64,000 nucleotides of DNA from Marinilabiliaceae bacterium JC040 (GCA_022496785.1 SNAP01000001.1:62001-126000), one strand, 5' to 3'. Numbered from the stretch's first letter, positions 36,412-47,547 are shown. Notes: generated by a model from the letters alone, not told the origin. Translations and numbers: made by a program.

Positions 36412-37083
36412 TTATATTTTATAAAGATCAATTTCTTTAAATGTGTCTATACTATAATGGGAACAGGACATCATAATATGGTTATCATCTAGCATTATTT
36501 TAGAAAAGATTAATTTCTTAGAGAAATCGCTTTCATCAACCATTATTGAATCTGTACTTATATTGACATTAAATGAATTTAGAGGTTTTGTTAAACCTGT
36601 ACCTAAATATTTTAAATATGCTTCTTTACAAGTCCATAATGTATAGAAATAATGATCTTGATCTCTTTCTGTTTCACAAGAATTTATTGCTTCAATTTCT
36701 TTATTTGTAAAAAATCTATTAGCAACTCCCAATCTCGCTTTATTAACAATCTCAATATCTAAACCTATTTCTTTATCTGAGACTGCACATGCAACCCATT
36801 CCCCAGAATGTGTGATATTAAAGTATTTATCTATACCACCTTTTAAATAAGGTTTCCCTTTTTCCCCATTTTGAAAAACTATTTCTTCCTTATCTAATTG
36901 AAAGCAATCTTCTAAACCTTTATATGCAAGCATTTCCCCTATTAAACTTCTTTGTTTGTTTATAAGTGACTTATACGAGTCTATCTTTTTAAGGGTATGA
37001 GATTGTGCATATTTCTTTAGTGCTTTCTCGGTATGTTTAAATTCTTCCAGAGATTGTAATTTTGCTGCATATATTTTTATCAT
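36412..37083 (-). CDS. Sfp-type 4'-phosphopantetheinyl transferase
   Basis: 223-residue enzyme counted from the ATG giving MIKIYAAKL; the frame extends to an upstream TTG. Family motifs are FNITHSGEWVACAVSD, EIGLDIEIV (Mg-binding acidic pair) and WTCKEAYLKYLGTGL. It attaches phosphopantetheine to carrier proteins. The only carrier protein in this window is the one at 24.7 kb, a plausible but unproven substrate. It lies downstream of the efflux genes on the same strand, 30 bases away. Confidence 0.92.
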   Translation of the reverse strand: MIKIYAAKLQSLEEFKHTEKALKKYAQSHTLKKIDSYKSLINKQRSLIGEMLAYKGLEDCFQLDKEEIVFQNGEKGKPYLKGGIDKYFNITHSGEWVACAVSDKEIGLDIEIVNKARLGVANRFFTNKEIEAINSCETERDQDHYFYTLWTCKEAYLKYLGTGLTKPLNSFNVNISTDSIMVDESDFSKKLIFSKIMLDDNHIMMSCSHYSIDTFKEIDLYKI

Positions 37084-37113
37084 ACTACAAAACAAAGAAA
37101 AATCATTTTAATA

Positions 37114-38406
37114 TCATAGCTCTTTTTTTAATATAGTACCTGATAGTTTATGAATATTCATTTCTGCTATCTTGGCATTATATTTTGCCTTACTTATATT
37201 GTTTTTTGCAACTAATAAGTTTAACTGCACTTGACGATATTCTGTTGAGCTTATTTTACCCAGTCTATAATACTCTTTAGATTGCTCAAAATTCATTTCT
37301 GCACTTTTTAAGTTTTGCTTCTGAAGATTTAAAACATCTAAGGTATTGCGATAATTAGCATATGCATTTACTAGATCTTTCTTGATTATTAGTTTTTGCT
37401 CCTCTAATTTATATTGACTGTTTTCATAAGATAATCTTGCATTTCTCTTTCTTATGGCTTTCTTTTCTCCATCATATATGTTTAAAGATATATTCACACC
37501 TGCTGTAAATTGGGTGTTAGGATCGTCTAAACCTATATTGAAATCTTTATCTATTTGATTATAACCATAACCTGTTTTTAAAGATATTGTAGGCATACTA
37601 GAAAGCCTTGCAATTTTTAAATCCATCTTAGACTGCTCTACCTTATTCATTTTTAAAAGATAGTCAGAGTTCTTTGAAAATGCAGTATCTAATATTGTTT
37701 GTAAATTGAAATTTGCATAAGATAGATCTCCTACCTCTATAGAAAATTCTGTATCAATGTCTCTACACAATAATGTGTTTAGATTCCTTTTTGATTCAGC
37801 AAGATTTTTCTTGGCATTTAAATAGTTTACTGAGTCTTTATTGATGTCTACCCTAGCATTTAATACTTGAAGTGAAGTTCCTGATCCTATCTTATTCTTC
37901 TCCTCTTGCCTTGCTAAACGTTCCCTAGATATTTTTAACATATCTCCCTGCTGATCTAATATGTCTTTCTTTTGGCATACAGAATAGAAAGAACTAATTA
38001 CATTAAAGACTGTGGCTTCAATTATATATTTTGCTTGAAAATTACTTCCTGATGCAAGTATTTCTAACTTTTTGTAGTTTAAGATGTTTCCCCAACCATT
38101 CAATAGCGTGTAAGACAATTCTATACCTGCTGAAGTTCTAGTTGATTTACTTGTTTGCATACTAGATACTTTACCAGCTTTGGTGTCGGTATAGTTAGCT
38201 CCAGCAGTGGCGTTTAAACTTGGCACCAATCCAGCATTACCTATAGTTGCTGAATTGACTGCCTGTTTTCTAGTGTTCTTAGCTACTTTTATTCCATAAT
38301 TGTTTTCAAGTGCTAATTTTATTGCCTGTGAGACATCTAGCTTTTCCTGAGCATATGTAGATAAACTAAATGCTATAAATAGTAATATTAAAATATTTCT
38401 TTTCAT
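37114..38406 (-). CDS. TolC-family outer-membrane efflux protein
   Basis: 430 residues with signal peptide MKRNILILLFIAFSLSTYAQ and OEP-type helical hairpins, for example DVSQAIKLALENNYGIKVAK and NFEQSKEYYRLGKISSTEY. It is the exit channel for the adjacent AcrB-like pump; the order is adaptor, permease, channel. It starts 3 bases after the permease frame. Confidence 0.92.
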   Translation of the reverse strand: MKRNILILLFIAFSLSTYAQEKLDVSQAIKLALENNYGIKVAKNTRKQAVNSATIGNAGLVPSLNATAGANYTDTKAGKVSSMQTSKSTRTSAGIELSYTLLNGWGNILNYKKLEILASGSNFQAKYIIEATVFNVISSFYSVCQKKDILDQQGDMLKISRERLARQEEKNKIGSGTSLQVLNARVDINKDSVNYLNAKKNLAESKRNLNTLLCRDIDTEFSIEVGDLSYANFNLQTILDTAFSKNSDYLLKMNKVEQSKMDLKIARLSSMPTISLKTGYGYNQIDKDFNIGLDDPNTQFTAGVNISLNIYDGEKKAIRKRNARLSYENSQYKLEEQKLIIKKDLVNAYANYRNTLDVLNLQKQNLKSAEMNFEQSKEYYRLGKISSTEYRQVQLNLLVAKNNISKAKYNAKIAEMNIHKLSGTILKKEL

Positions 38407-38409
38407 ATA

Positions 38410-41400
38410 TTAAATCTCCTTTTGTTCTATAACTGCTTGTTCTACATCTTCTGCTTCAGGTAATTTTCCTGTCTTTAAATACTGTATCTGTCTCTTTATA
38501 TTATTAACACCTATTAGTAAAACAGGTAGGAATACTAGAGTTATTAATGTTGCAATTAATAAACCGTATGCTACTGAGATTGCCATTGGAACAACCATTG
38601 CAGCTTGTGGACTGTTTGAAAGTATTAATGGATATAAACCGCTATTGTTGTTATTGATGTTAGAACAATAGGTCTAAATCGAGATAATGATGCTTGATAT
38701 ACCGAATCGAAGAATTTCATTCCTTTTCTTAAGTTATCATTCATAGCTGCTACAAGTATGATAGCATCGTTTACCATTACCCCTAAAAGAGCTACAATTC
38801 CAAAATAAGATGGCATATCTAAAGAATAACCATGAAGGAAGTGTCCCCAGCCTATCCCTACAAATCCAAATGGTAATAATAAGAATATTAATACTGCCTG
38901 AACAATTGAACGGAATGTAAAACCTATAACTGCAATAAGTAGTAGTAATATTATTGGTATTACTCTGTTTATAGATGCACTAGCTTTTTTCATTTCCTCT
39001 TCATGACCTCTTAATCTGAAAGATAATCCTTTGTATTTTTTTACTAATGTAGGTAGTATATTTTGGTATACTTCTTCTTTTAATTCACTTAAATTGATAT
39101 TCTGACCAGCTAAATCGGCTTCTACTCTTATCTGTCTTTTACCATTGTAGTGATTTATTACAATAAGATTTCTTTCTAGTTTCATATTGGCAATCTCTTT
39201 TAGTGGATAAGAGTTTCCTTTTCCGTCCCTTATTCTCATTTCTTCAAGATTACCAATTGAAGATCTATCTTTTTTAGCATATCTCACATATACTTTTACA
39301 AGATCTTGACCTCTATTTATTCTTTGAACTTCAGCTCCCCAGAATCCTTGACGAACCTGAGATATTACTGTATTTAATGTTAGTCCTAGTTGATATGCCT
39401 TTTCTTTAAGAGTAATTTTTACTTCTCGCATACCTTTCTCATCGTTGTCTACAATATTAGTAAGTCCAGATAGTTCTTTTAATTTTGATTTCAATTCATC
39501 TTTTGCCATTTCTAATTCATTCAAATCGTATGATAAAAGAGAAACTGCAATAGGTTTTCCGAAGTGAGAGTTCTGCACGTAGTTTAACTTCTCTGCTTCA
39601 GGAATCTCTCCAACTTGAGCTTTTACTTTCATTGAGAAATCGTTTGAATGAAATCCTCTTATCTCTCCTGCTAATAATATTACTCTTACTAAACCGACAT
39701 TAGAAGAAGATTGTTCTATTGATATATCTTGAACAACACTATTACCATCTGTTCTTTCTGAATTTAATTTATCTCTTACTTGCTTTACTCCTTCTTCTAT
39801 TCTCTCAAGAAATTTAAAAGTTACAGCTTCAGGTGTCCCTGCTGGCATTTGAAGGTTCACATCAATATAATCAGCAGATTGAAGAGATGAGTCACCTGAT
39901 TTGATAATTCCTCCCATATAAGCTCCAGCTGTTATTATTAACAAACTGAACATTACAGCTACTGTTATTGCTTTATTTCTAAGTAAGAAATCTAAGAATT
40001 TAGAGAAGTATTTATCCCTAAACTTAAGTATAGAATTGTTTACTCTTTGCTCTAAAGTATTTTTTCTTTCGTGTTTAGCAACTTTTAAAGCTTTAGAATG
40101 AGCTACATGGGCTGGAAGAATGAACATACACTCTATTAATGAAAATAATAAAGCTGCAATAACAACTACTCCCATTTCTACAAAGAATTGACCGAATACT
40201 CCTTCTATAAAAAAGAATGTTGCAAATGCTATAACTGTTGTTAATACTGCAGAAACAACAGCTGGCATAACTTCTATAGTTCCATCAATAGCTGCTTGAA
40301 CAGGTTTTTTACCTCTTTCATAGTGTTGATATATGTTCTCACAAATAACTATTCCATCATCAACTAAGATACCAATTACAAGAATCATCCCAAATAGAGA
40401 TATTTTATTTAAAGTAATACCATATATACTAGCTATGATAAACATTCCCATAAATGATAATGGGATTCCAAATGCTACCCAGAACGATAATCTTCTATTA
40501 AGAAATAGTGATAAAAATAAGATAACAAGTAAGAACCCTTGAAGACCATTTTCCGCTAGAAGCTCTTGCATTACAGATATCTCAGACGATAAATCGTATA
40601 TTATCTTGAAATCTACATCTTTATGTTCTTCATTAAATTCTTTTGAATATTTTGTTACTGCTTCAGATATCTTTATTAAATCTTCTCGTGTTGTATGAAA
40701 TACAGATATTGATATTGATCGTTTATCATTTAAGATATCTTTGTTTACAGATTCCGACCATTTATCACTAAGATCTGCTACATCTCTTAAGTAAACAATT
40801 CCCTGTTTATTAGCTCTTAAAACAACATTTGCTAGCTCTGATGCATAGTATTTCTTGTTTTTTGTTCTAATAAATAATTCTTCAGATTCACCTTTAATTG
40901 TACCTCCTGTTAGATCCATATTACTTGCTCTAACAGCATTCACGGCTTCAACAAGGGTCATATTATATTTCTTCAAATCATTTTCTCTGAAGGCTATTTC
41001 TATCTCTTCATTTGGGAATCCTGATAAAAACACTTTTGAAATACCATCTGTAGATCTTAAATCGTTCTCTATCTTTCTAGCATATTTCTTTAAAGTTCGT
41101 AAATCGATATCACCTGTTACTGCACAAAACATTGCTGGTACAAGATGCTCTCGCTTACTAACTGACGGAGGTTCCATTCCAGCTGGAAAAGAGTTAATTT
41201 GATCTACAGCATTCTTTACATCTTGAAGTAATTGATCGCTATTATAGCCTGATTTTATCTTTACAGTTACAACTCCTACATTCTCTCTAGAAGTAGACAC
41301 CATCCTATCAATACCAGATATTCCTTTTAAGTTTTGCTCTATTTTTAAGATAATACCTTCTTCTATTTCTTGTGGTGATGCTCCAGGATATGCTGCTGTG

Positions 41401-41543
41401 ATTCTAATTGCTCCTGGATCTATCTGAGGAGTCATTGTGGAATTTAATCCTTGGAATCCAATAAAACCTATTGCTAGGGTAAGAATAATTAAAATATTAC
41501 CCGTTATTGGATATTTTATAAAATAACTTATTAATTTTCTCAT
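38410..41543 (-). pseudogene. AcrB-like RND permease with a single-base frameshift near its C-terminus
   Basis: Read through, this is a normal-length (about 1044-residue) RND permease: MRKLISYFIKYPITGNILI at the start and helix 4 GILVDDGIVICEN with the canonical Asp-Asp. Near 38640/38641 one base is missing: the frame after SITTIA runs VYIH-stop at 38625. In the alternate frame, from about 38638, the expected GLYPLILSNSPQAAMVVPM and the last helix continue to 38410. Without repair the protein loses the last helices. It may be a sequencing error, a recent mutation or phase variation. All other parts look intact. Confidence 0.88.
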
Positions 41544-41560
41544 ATTATTCTATTATAAGT

Positions 41561-42670
41561 TTATTTACGAGAAATTCTTACTTCTCTATCTGCGTATAAA
41601 TCGTTTGTCTTTAAACAGATATCTGTTCCATCTTCTAATCCTGAGATTATTACTGAATTTGCTCTTTGATATAATACTTGTACTTTTTGTATCTTAACTT
41701 TATTATCGACAACAGTAAAGACCTTCCCTCCTTCTTGAAGAGATTTTCTTTCTATTTCTACACCATTAAGCTTTTGACTAGAATTTATTACTGCACTTAA
41801 AAACATCCCTTCTATTAAGTCTCTTGATTTTACACCTACGTATACCAAAACCTTTTGGGTTGCTTTCTCTATAGATGCATTAATTCTAACAACTTTACCT
41901 ATATATTCTTTTCCAGAATCTTTAGAAAATAATTTTACAGAATCTCCAACTTTCACATACAATCTTTCTTGAATAGAGATAGTTGCTTCTAGCTCATAAT
42001 CAGAATCTTTTACTAATTCTCCTACCTTTTGTCCAGCTCTAACTAAAGTTCCTTCTTCAATTAATGCTTGAGTTAATGTTCCATTGAAATGAGAATAGAT
42101 ATTATATTTTGCCATTCTTATTTCTAAACCTTCTATTTCGTAATATGTTGTATAAACATTCTTACCAGAAAAGAATAATTTTTCTCTACTATTCTTTGCT
42201 TCTGGCAATTTTGGCAGCTTTTTATTTACATCTATACTATTTAAATAAGATAACCATTCATTGTAAGATTCAGGATAATCAAATTTAATATCTGGTATTA
42301 CACCACTTAGTAAATTCATAAATGCACTTTTCTTAGCTTTTAAAGATTGCTTTGCTTCATCTGAATTAATAGAAAAAAGTAACTCTCCTTTTTTATATCT
42401 TTCTCCTGTTAAGAATGCTTTTTTAGAATGATTCATAACACCACCAACTTCTGTATATATTTCTATTTTGTGGGTCGATATTAATTTTCCAACTACAGGA
42501 ACATTAACAGAAATATCTGTATTTGTAACTTGCCTTACTGGAATTACTAATCTAGTATCTCCCTTTGGCCTTTTTGCTGGTGGCTCTTTCATACTTTTAA
42601 AAACTACTCCTATCAATACAGCTACAACTAATATTGATAAGGCTATAATTACGGTCATTCTTCTATTCAT
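41561..42670 (-). CDS. RND efflux adaptor (membrane fusion) protein
   Basis: 369 residues anchored by an N-terminal membrane segment (residues 5-25) rather than a lipobox. Adaptor features are the lipoyl halves (KIEIYTEVGGVMNHSKKAF; IYSHFNGTLTQALIEEGTLV), an alpha-hairpin between them, and beta-barrel segments (LEATISIQERLYVKVGDSV). It is first in the adaptor, permease, TolC-like operon and divergent from the LytS/LytTR pair. Confidence 0.9.
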   Translation of the reverse strand: MNRRMTVIIALSILVVAVLIGVVFKSMKEPPAKRPKGDTRLVIPVRQVTNTDISVNVPVVGKLISTHKIEIYTEVGGVMNHSKKAFLTGERYKKGELLFSINSDEAKQSLKAKKSAFMNLLSGVIPDIKFDYPESYNEWLSYLNSIDVNKKLPKLPEAKNSREKLFFSGKNVYTTYYEIEGLEIRMAKYNIYSHFNGTLTQALIEEGTLVRAGQKVGELVKDSDYELEATISIQERLYVKVGDSVKLFSKDSGKEYIGKVVRINASIEKATQKVLVYVGVKSRDLIEGMFLSAVINSSQKLNGVEIERKSLQEGGKVFTVVDNKVKIQKVQVLYQRANSVIISGLEDGTDICLKTNDLYADREVRISRK

Positions 42671-42902
42671 AACATCTGATTTTATATTCCTTATACATAC
42701 AATAATACGGATTTTATGAATATCAATATATTTTATTAGAGAATAATATGCATTTATACGATATTCTAAGTGTTCTACACGATTTTATGATATATCTTAT
42801 AATTAGCACATTATATCCTATCTTTTACTGTGTTTAGCGAATTAGTTAGACTTATTAAATGGATATTCGTATTTTTAAATCTAAATAATTAAAACTTTCA
42901 TA

Positions 42903-43949
42903 ATGGATAAAAAATCATTTATTAATAAACGAATTTACCAGCATTTATTATTCTGGTTCACTTTCTTAATTATGATTGTATTACGATATACAGATGGATA
43001 TCAAAGAGGTTTTGATGAAGAAGTTTCAAGCGTATTAATCATTGAAAGTTCTAGATTCTTTACTATGCTTTTTATAGTATATACAAATCTTAGAGTTCTT
43101 TTCCCATCGTTTTTTAAAAGAGGGAAATACAAATATTTCTTTCTACTTAACTTTTGTCAGGTATTATTAGGAGCCTCAATAAGTGTATTTCTTACAGATA
43201 TGTTCTTTAATAAAGTATTTGAAGCAAACATATATATTAGAACTTTCTGGAATATGATTCCCCCTACAATGATTATTACTATAACATCGTTACTACATAT
43301 AACAAAGGAATGGATTAATCTTAGAGAAGATATTATTAAGATAAAGATGAAAAATAATAAGAAATTATATGCCGAATTAGACTCATTAAAAAGTCAACTC
43401 AATCCTCATTTCTTCTTTAACACTCTTAATAATCTTTATTCTTTAAGTCTTGTGAAAAGTGATGAAACACCTAACGTAATTCTTAAACTTTCAGATTTAA
43501 TGAGTTATATTATTTACGATACTCGCGTAGATTTTATAAGTATAAAAAAGGAAATAGAGTTCATGAAGAATTTTATTGATCTTGAAAAACTAAGATTAAA
43601 TGAACATTTAAGCATTAATGTAAAGATTATTTGTAATAATGAAAGTAGAGAAATTGCTCCATTATTGTTTCTACCTTTCATTGAAAATGCTTTTAAGTAT
43701 ACATCAAGAGATCCGAATACATCATTTGTTAATATTAGCATCTTAGTCGAAGACAATGAACCTATAAGGATGTCTATTATTAATACAATTGATAATAATA
43801 TTGTTGAAAATATAGATAATAAACATAGTGGCTTAGGTATTAAGAATGTTATTAAAAGATTGAATCTAATTTATCCAGATTCTCATAAATTGGATATATC
43901 TCAAAGAAAAGATTTGTATATTGTGAATCTAGAAATTTCTGATAAGTAA
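42903..43949 (+). CDS. LytS-like sensor histidine kinase
   Basis: 348 residues. Four membrane segments lie within residues 11-135 without a large periplasmic sensor domain. A His_kinase domain (PF06580 type) follows, with the phospho-acceptor His169 in SQLNPHFFFNTLNNLYSL. The N-box is LLFLPFIENAFKY and the G-box SGLGIKNVIKRL. It pairs with the response-regulator gene 7 bases downstream. It is divergent from the second efflux operon, which it may control. Confidence 0.93.
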   Translation: MDKKSFINKRIYQHLLFWFTFLIMIVLRYTDGYQRGFDEEVSSVLIIESSRFFTMLFIVYTNLRVLFPSFFKRGKYKYFFLLNFCQVLLGASISVFLTDMFFNKVFEANIYIRTFWNMIPPTMIITITSLLHITKEWINLREDIIKIKMKNNKKLYAELDSLKSQLNPHFFFNTLNNLYSLSLVKSDETPNVILKLSDLMSYIIYDTRVDFISIKKEIEFMKNFIDLEKLRLNEHLSINVKIICNNESREIAPLLFLPFIENAFKYTSRDPNTSFVNISILVEDNEPIRMSIINTIDNNIVENIDNKHSGLGIKNVIKRLNLIYPDSHKLDISQRKDLYIVNLEISDK

Positions 43950-43956
43950 ATAAGAT

Positions 43957-44676
43957 ATGATGATTAATTGCCTAATTATAGATGATGAGACTTTAGCAAG
44001 ACAAGTTGTAAAAACTTACTTGAGTAATTTTCCTGAATTTTCTATTATTGCTGAATGTAAAAATCCTATTGAAGCTTATACTATACTTAATAATGAAAAA
44101 ATAGACTTAATCTTTTTAGATATTAATATGCCTAAACTTTCTGGATTAGATTTTATTAAATCACTACCAAATCCACCTTTGGTAATAATAACCACTGCTT
44201 ATAGAGAGTATGCATTAGAAGGTTTTGAACTGAACGTTATTGATTATCTAAATAAACCATTCTCTTTACAACGCTTTATTAAAGGGATTAATAGAGTAAA
44301 AGCTATTATTAATTCAAGAAATATTAGTAAACCTTCAAACGATCTTAATTCTAATGATTTTATCTTTATAAAGTCAGATAAAAAAACTTACCGACTTTCT
44401 TTCTCAGAGATACTATATATTGAAGCTTTAGGCGATTACATTAAAATAACAACAATCAACAATACTATCATTACATATATGTCTCTTAAGAAAATGGAGC
44501 AAATATTACCAGATAAAATCTTTCCTAGAATTCATAAATCATTCATCATTGCTTTAGATAAAATTACTTGTATAGAAGGTAATTGTATTTATATAAATGA
44601 TAAATCTTTTGCTATTGGAAATAGTTATAAAAAGAATTTACAAGAAATAATAAAAGAATTCTCAGTAAATATTTAG
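43957..44676 (+). CDS. LytTR-family response regulator
   Basis: 239 residues. The receiver domain (residues 1-120) has the acidic pair at 9-10, phospho-acceptor Asp55 in LIFLDINMPKLSG, and LNKPF with the conserved Lys. A LytTR DNA-binding domain occupies about 140-239 (FIFIKSDKKTYRLSFSEILY, then IEALGDYIKI). It is the output partner of the preceding sensor kinase. Its last 4 bases overlap the convergent EEP hydrolase gene. Confidence 0.94.
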   Translation: MMINCLIIDDETLARQVVKTYLSNFPEFSIIAECKNPIEAYTILNNEKIDLIFLDINMPKLSGLDFIKSLPNPPLVIITTAYREYALEGFELNVIDYLNKPFSLQRFIKGINRVKAIINSRNISKPSNDLNSNDFIFIKSDKKTYRLSFSEILYIEALGDYIKITTINNTIITYMSLKKMEQILPDKIFPRIHKSFIIALDKITCIEGNCIYINDKSFAIGNSYKKNLQEIIKEFSVNI

Positions 44677-45746
44677 AAATCTATTTTAAAACTTGCAGAG
44701 ATTGGATAGTGGTCTGAATATTTATATTTATATCGCTCGTAGTCAGTACAATATAGATCTGGGTGATACAATATATAATCTATTCTAAAAGAAGGAAAAT
44801 CTCCTATATAAGTTGTCCCTATTCCTACACTTTTTTCAAGAAAAGAATCTTTATAATTGCCTCGTAGTATTCTATACGAGTAAGATAAAGGTGTATCATT
44901 CATATCTAAACACAAAATAGATTTAAGTTTAGAAGCATCAACTTTACGCTTAATTAGTTTAGCTTGCTCTGCTCTAATTTTAAAAGCATGTAACAATCTC
45001 TTACCTATACCTTTAGCACCATCAACTGTTTGCTCTCCACTTGCGCTTGATGTTATATTTTTTATAAATTTATAGTCATCTTTACTGAATCTATTTGATT
45101 CTAAATGAGCATTATAAATTCTTAATTTCGATCTACCTATTAATACATCCGAGTATATTACACTAGCGCTAAGACTATTTGAAATTTTAAGTTCTTCCTT
45201 GTTAATTATTCTGTATTTTGAAAATATTGCTAAATTTCTACGTTTACTTATATAGTAGTATGGATACTTTTTTAATTTTCTTTTTATTGTTGTTATAGAA
45301 ATATTCCTATTATGCCCATACATAAACTCTTGTAAACAGACAATATGAGGATCTTTATTATTTATAAGATCTATTATATGGTAAGATGTTCTGGGATCTT
45401 TATTCCAATTATATTTGTTAAAATATCGAACATTATAAGATAAAACTTTAAAAGATTTTGTAATTATCTCACTATTTGATTCTCCAAAAGATATTAATTT
45501 AGCAAAAGCTGGATAACTTACTAATATTGCAAGAAGAGGTAATATAAATGCTTTCTTTTTTCTATATACCCAATAAAAGAAGAAGATAATGTTTATGACT
45601 AATAAATATGGATAAGCTAGACCAAAAAAAGCTAGATAACCAAATGAATTTGGATTTACATATTGAGATATACTTCCTAATACTAAACCTAAGATGAAGA
45701 AGGAGCATATTACAACTAATATTTTATGTAGTATTTTACGTAGCAT
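44673..45746 (-). CDS. membrane-anchored endonuclease/exonuclease/phosphatase-family protein
   Basis: 357 residues: N-terminal membrane segments (about residues 8-30, 40-62 and 68-85), then an EEP catalytic domain. Its motifs are KVLSYNVRYFNK, HIVCLQEFM, SILCLDMNDTPLSYSY, SFRIDYILY and YSDHYPISASF. All the usual metal and catalytic residues appear present. The substrate could be nucleic acid, phosphoinositide-like or lipid. In Bacteroidetes this type usually follows two rhomboid genes, as here (4-base gap). Confidence 0.88.
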   Translation of the reverse strand: MLRKILHKILVVICSFFILGLVLGSISQYVNPNSFGYLAFFGLAYPYLLVINIIFFFYWVYRKKKAFILPLLAILVSYPAFAKLISFGESNSEIITKSFKVLSYNVRYFNKYNWNKDPRTSYHIIDLINNKDPHIVCLQEFMYGHNRNISITTIKRKLKKYPYYYISKRRNLAIFSKYRIINKEELKISNSLSASVIYSDVLIGRSKLRIYNAHLESNRFSKDDYKFIKNITSSASGEQTVDGAKGIGKRLLHAFKIRAEQAKLIKRKVDASKLKSILCLDMNDTPLSYSYRILRGNYKDSFLEKSVGIGTTYIGDFPSFRIDYILYHPDLYCTDYERYKYKYSDHYPISASFKIDF

Positions 45747-45750
45747 AAAT

Positions 45751-46692
45751 CTATTTCTGACCTGATTTAAATAATAGTTTCTTTTCTTCTGAACTTAAAC
45801 TTTCATAACCTGATTTAGAAACTTTCTCTAGTATCTCGTTAATTCTATCTGAATCTTTATCTTTTGCTTTACTAGTCTTATTTGATTTTGTTTTATACTT
45901 AACTTTCATTCTTGATTTCTTCTCCCAAGATTTCTTACCGATCTTACCTCTTTTTGAGATTGCAAACAAATAACCAAATAAAGCTCCTCCTAAATGAGCA
46001 ATATGTCCCCCTGCATTGCCTCCTGTTAGACTTAATAAGTCTATTCCAATAAAGATTAGTGCTATATATATCATCTTCACATCACCTATAAAAGGTATGA
46101 ATATCGTATAATTAGGTCGATAAAAAGAAACAGCAAAGATAATTGCCATTACAGAGGCCGAAGCACCAACTGCTACAGAAGAATTCATAACGTCTGAGAA
46201 TGCTGGAAATATATTATAAGCCAATATATATAGTAAAGCTCCAGCTAATCCACCCAATATGTATATATATCTTAATCTTACTTTAGGGAAAGAATTAATA
46301 AACATTCTACCTAACCAATATAGCCATAGCATATTAAAAAGCAAATGTAAAAAGCCTTCATGAACAAACATATATGTGAAAACAGTCCAAGGTCTAATAG
46401 CTAAATCTTGGAGCGAAGATGGCACTGCTAAATACTTAACTATTATATCAGGAAGATAAGGCTGACCAATTAAGAAACCTATAATAAACAATAATTTTAA
46501 ACAAAGATATACTCCAATATTTATATATATAAGTTTCACAAGATCGCTACCTTTATGAAATGATTGCTTAATTTCATTCCATAAATTACCTCTATTTAAG
46601 AATGCATTTTGATTATTAAAACCTCTACCAAATCCTGAAAATTGAGAACCATTGAATCCTCTATTACCATTCATTCCATTAAAGATATCCAT
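45751..46692 (-). CDS. rhomboid-family intramembrane serine protease (B)
   Basis: 313 residues. A Gly/Asn/Phe-rich N-terminal segment (about 1-50) precedes six membrane segments with the rhomboid HxxxN-type LLFNMLWLYWLGR, the catalytic Ser in VAVGASASVMAI (Ala where most have Gly after Ser) and the catalytic His in GGHIAHLGGALFGYL. A charged Lys-rich C-terminal tail (about 240-313) may be cytoplasmic. It follows the paralogous rhomboid gene by 27 bases. Confidence 0.9.
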   Translation of the reverse strand: MDIFNGMNGNRGFNGSQFSGFGRGFNNQNAFLNRGNLWNEIKQSFHKGSDLVKLIYINIGVYLCLKLLFIIGFLIGQPYLPDIIVKYLAVPSSLQDLAIRPWTVFTYMFVHEGFLHLLFNMLWLYWLGRMFINSFPKVRLRYIYILGGLAGALLYILAYNIFPAFSDVMNSSVAVGASASVMAIIFAVSFYRPNYTIFIPFIGDVKMIYIALIFIGIDLLSLTGGNAGGHIAHLGGALFGYLFAISKRGKIGKKSWEKKSRMKVKYKTKSNKTSKAKDKDSDRINEILEKVSKSGYESLSSEEKKLLFKSGQK

Positions 46693-46719
46693 ATCTATTA
46701 TTTATAATTATCTGATATA

Positions 46720-47541
46720 TTAATAAAAATTCTTTCTATTTTTTCTCCAATAAGTTATTAAAAGATATCCAATTATTGCACCTCCTAAATGCGCAAAATG
46801 AGCAACATCATCACCCGCTGAATTCTGCATTGCCATAAAAAGTTCAAATATTATATAAACACCAATAACATATTTAGCTTTAATTGGAATTGGTGGAAAT
46901 AATAGTAGCAGTTCTGTATTAGGAAACAAAACACCAAAACCTACTAAAACACCAAAAATAGCTCCTGAAGCTCCAACTGTGGGTACGTCTATCGATTCTG
47001 TTATTACTTTCTCAAATATCATCTTACCTTGGTCAATATACTGAACTGAATCTGGATTTGCTTTCCAAGCATCAATAAACTCATAAACCCATGAATTTGC
47101 ATGCCCTATATGATCTGATAAGAAATTAGATAATAAAGATGGATCAGGAGTATTTTTAAATGCAGTAAATGCTGCATTCATTGAATGGTAATCTATCCAA
47201 AGAACGAAAGTATGAATTAGAGCTGCACCTAGTCCACATACAAAATAAAATATTAGAAATCTTTTTGTCCCCCAAACTTGTTCTAGAATACGTCCAAACA
47301 TAAATAATGCAAACATATTTCCAAACAAATGATAAAAGGAACCATGCATAAACATATGAGTAATGATTTGCCATGGTTTAAAATAATCTGATTCAAATAG
47401 ATGTAAACCAAACATATGAGATGGTGAAATTGCAAAAGAATTTCCCAACACCTCAAATCCAAAATATACAATTATATTTATTATTAAAAGATTCTTTATT
47501 GCAGTAGGAATAGTTCCTGGCCTGTATCCATAAGATGACAT
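46720..47541 (-). CDS. rhomboid-family intramembrane serine protease (A)
   Basis: 273-residue intramembrane protease. The catalytic Ser is in VGASGAIFGVLVGFG and the catalytic His in AHFAHLGGAIIGYL; FYHLFGNMFALFMFGR is the conserved helix-2 region. There is a longer loop between helices than in GlpG (about residues 110-180). It is tandem with a second rhomboid and 6 bases after the PSP1 gene. Confidence 0.92.
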   Translation of the reverse strand: MSSYGYRPGTIPTAIKNLLIINIIVYFGFEVLGNSFAISPSHMFGLHLFESDYFKPWQIITHMFMHGSFYHLFGNMFALFMFGRILEQVWGTKRFLIFYFVCGLGAALIHTFVLWIDYHSMNAAFTAFKNTPDPSLLSNFLSDHIGHANSWVYEFIDAWKANPDSVQYIDQGKMIFEKVITESIDVPTVGASGAIFGVLVGFGVLFPNTELLLLFPPIPIKAKYVIGVYIIFELFMAMQNSAGDDVAHFAHLGGAIIGYLLITYWRKNRKNFY

Positions 47542-47547
47542 ATACTT

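Noticed and set aside
38410-38598. Separate small membrane protein gene
   Set aside because: Its sequence is the expected last helix and tail of the RND permease in another frame, so it is the broken 3' end of that gene.
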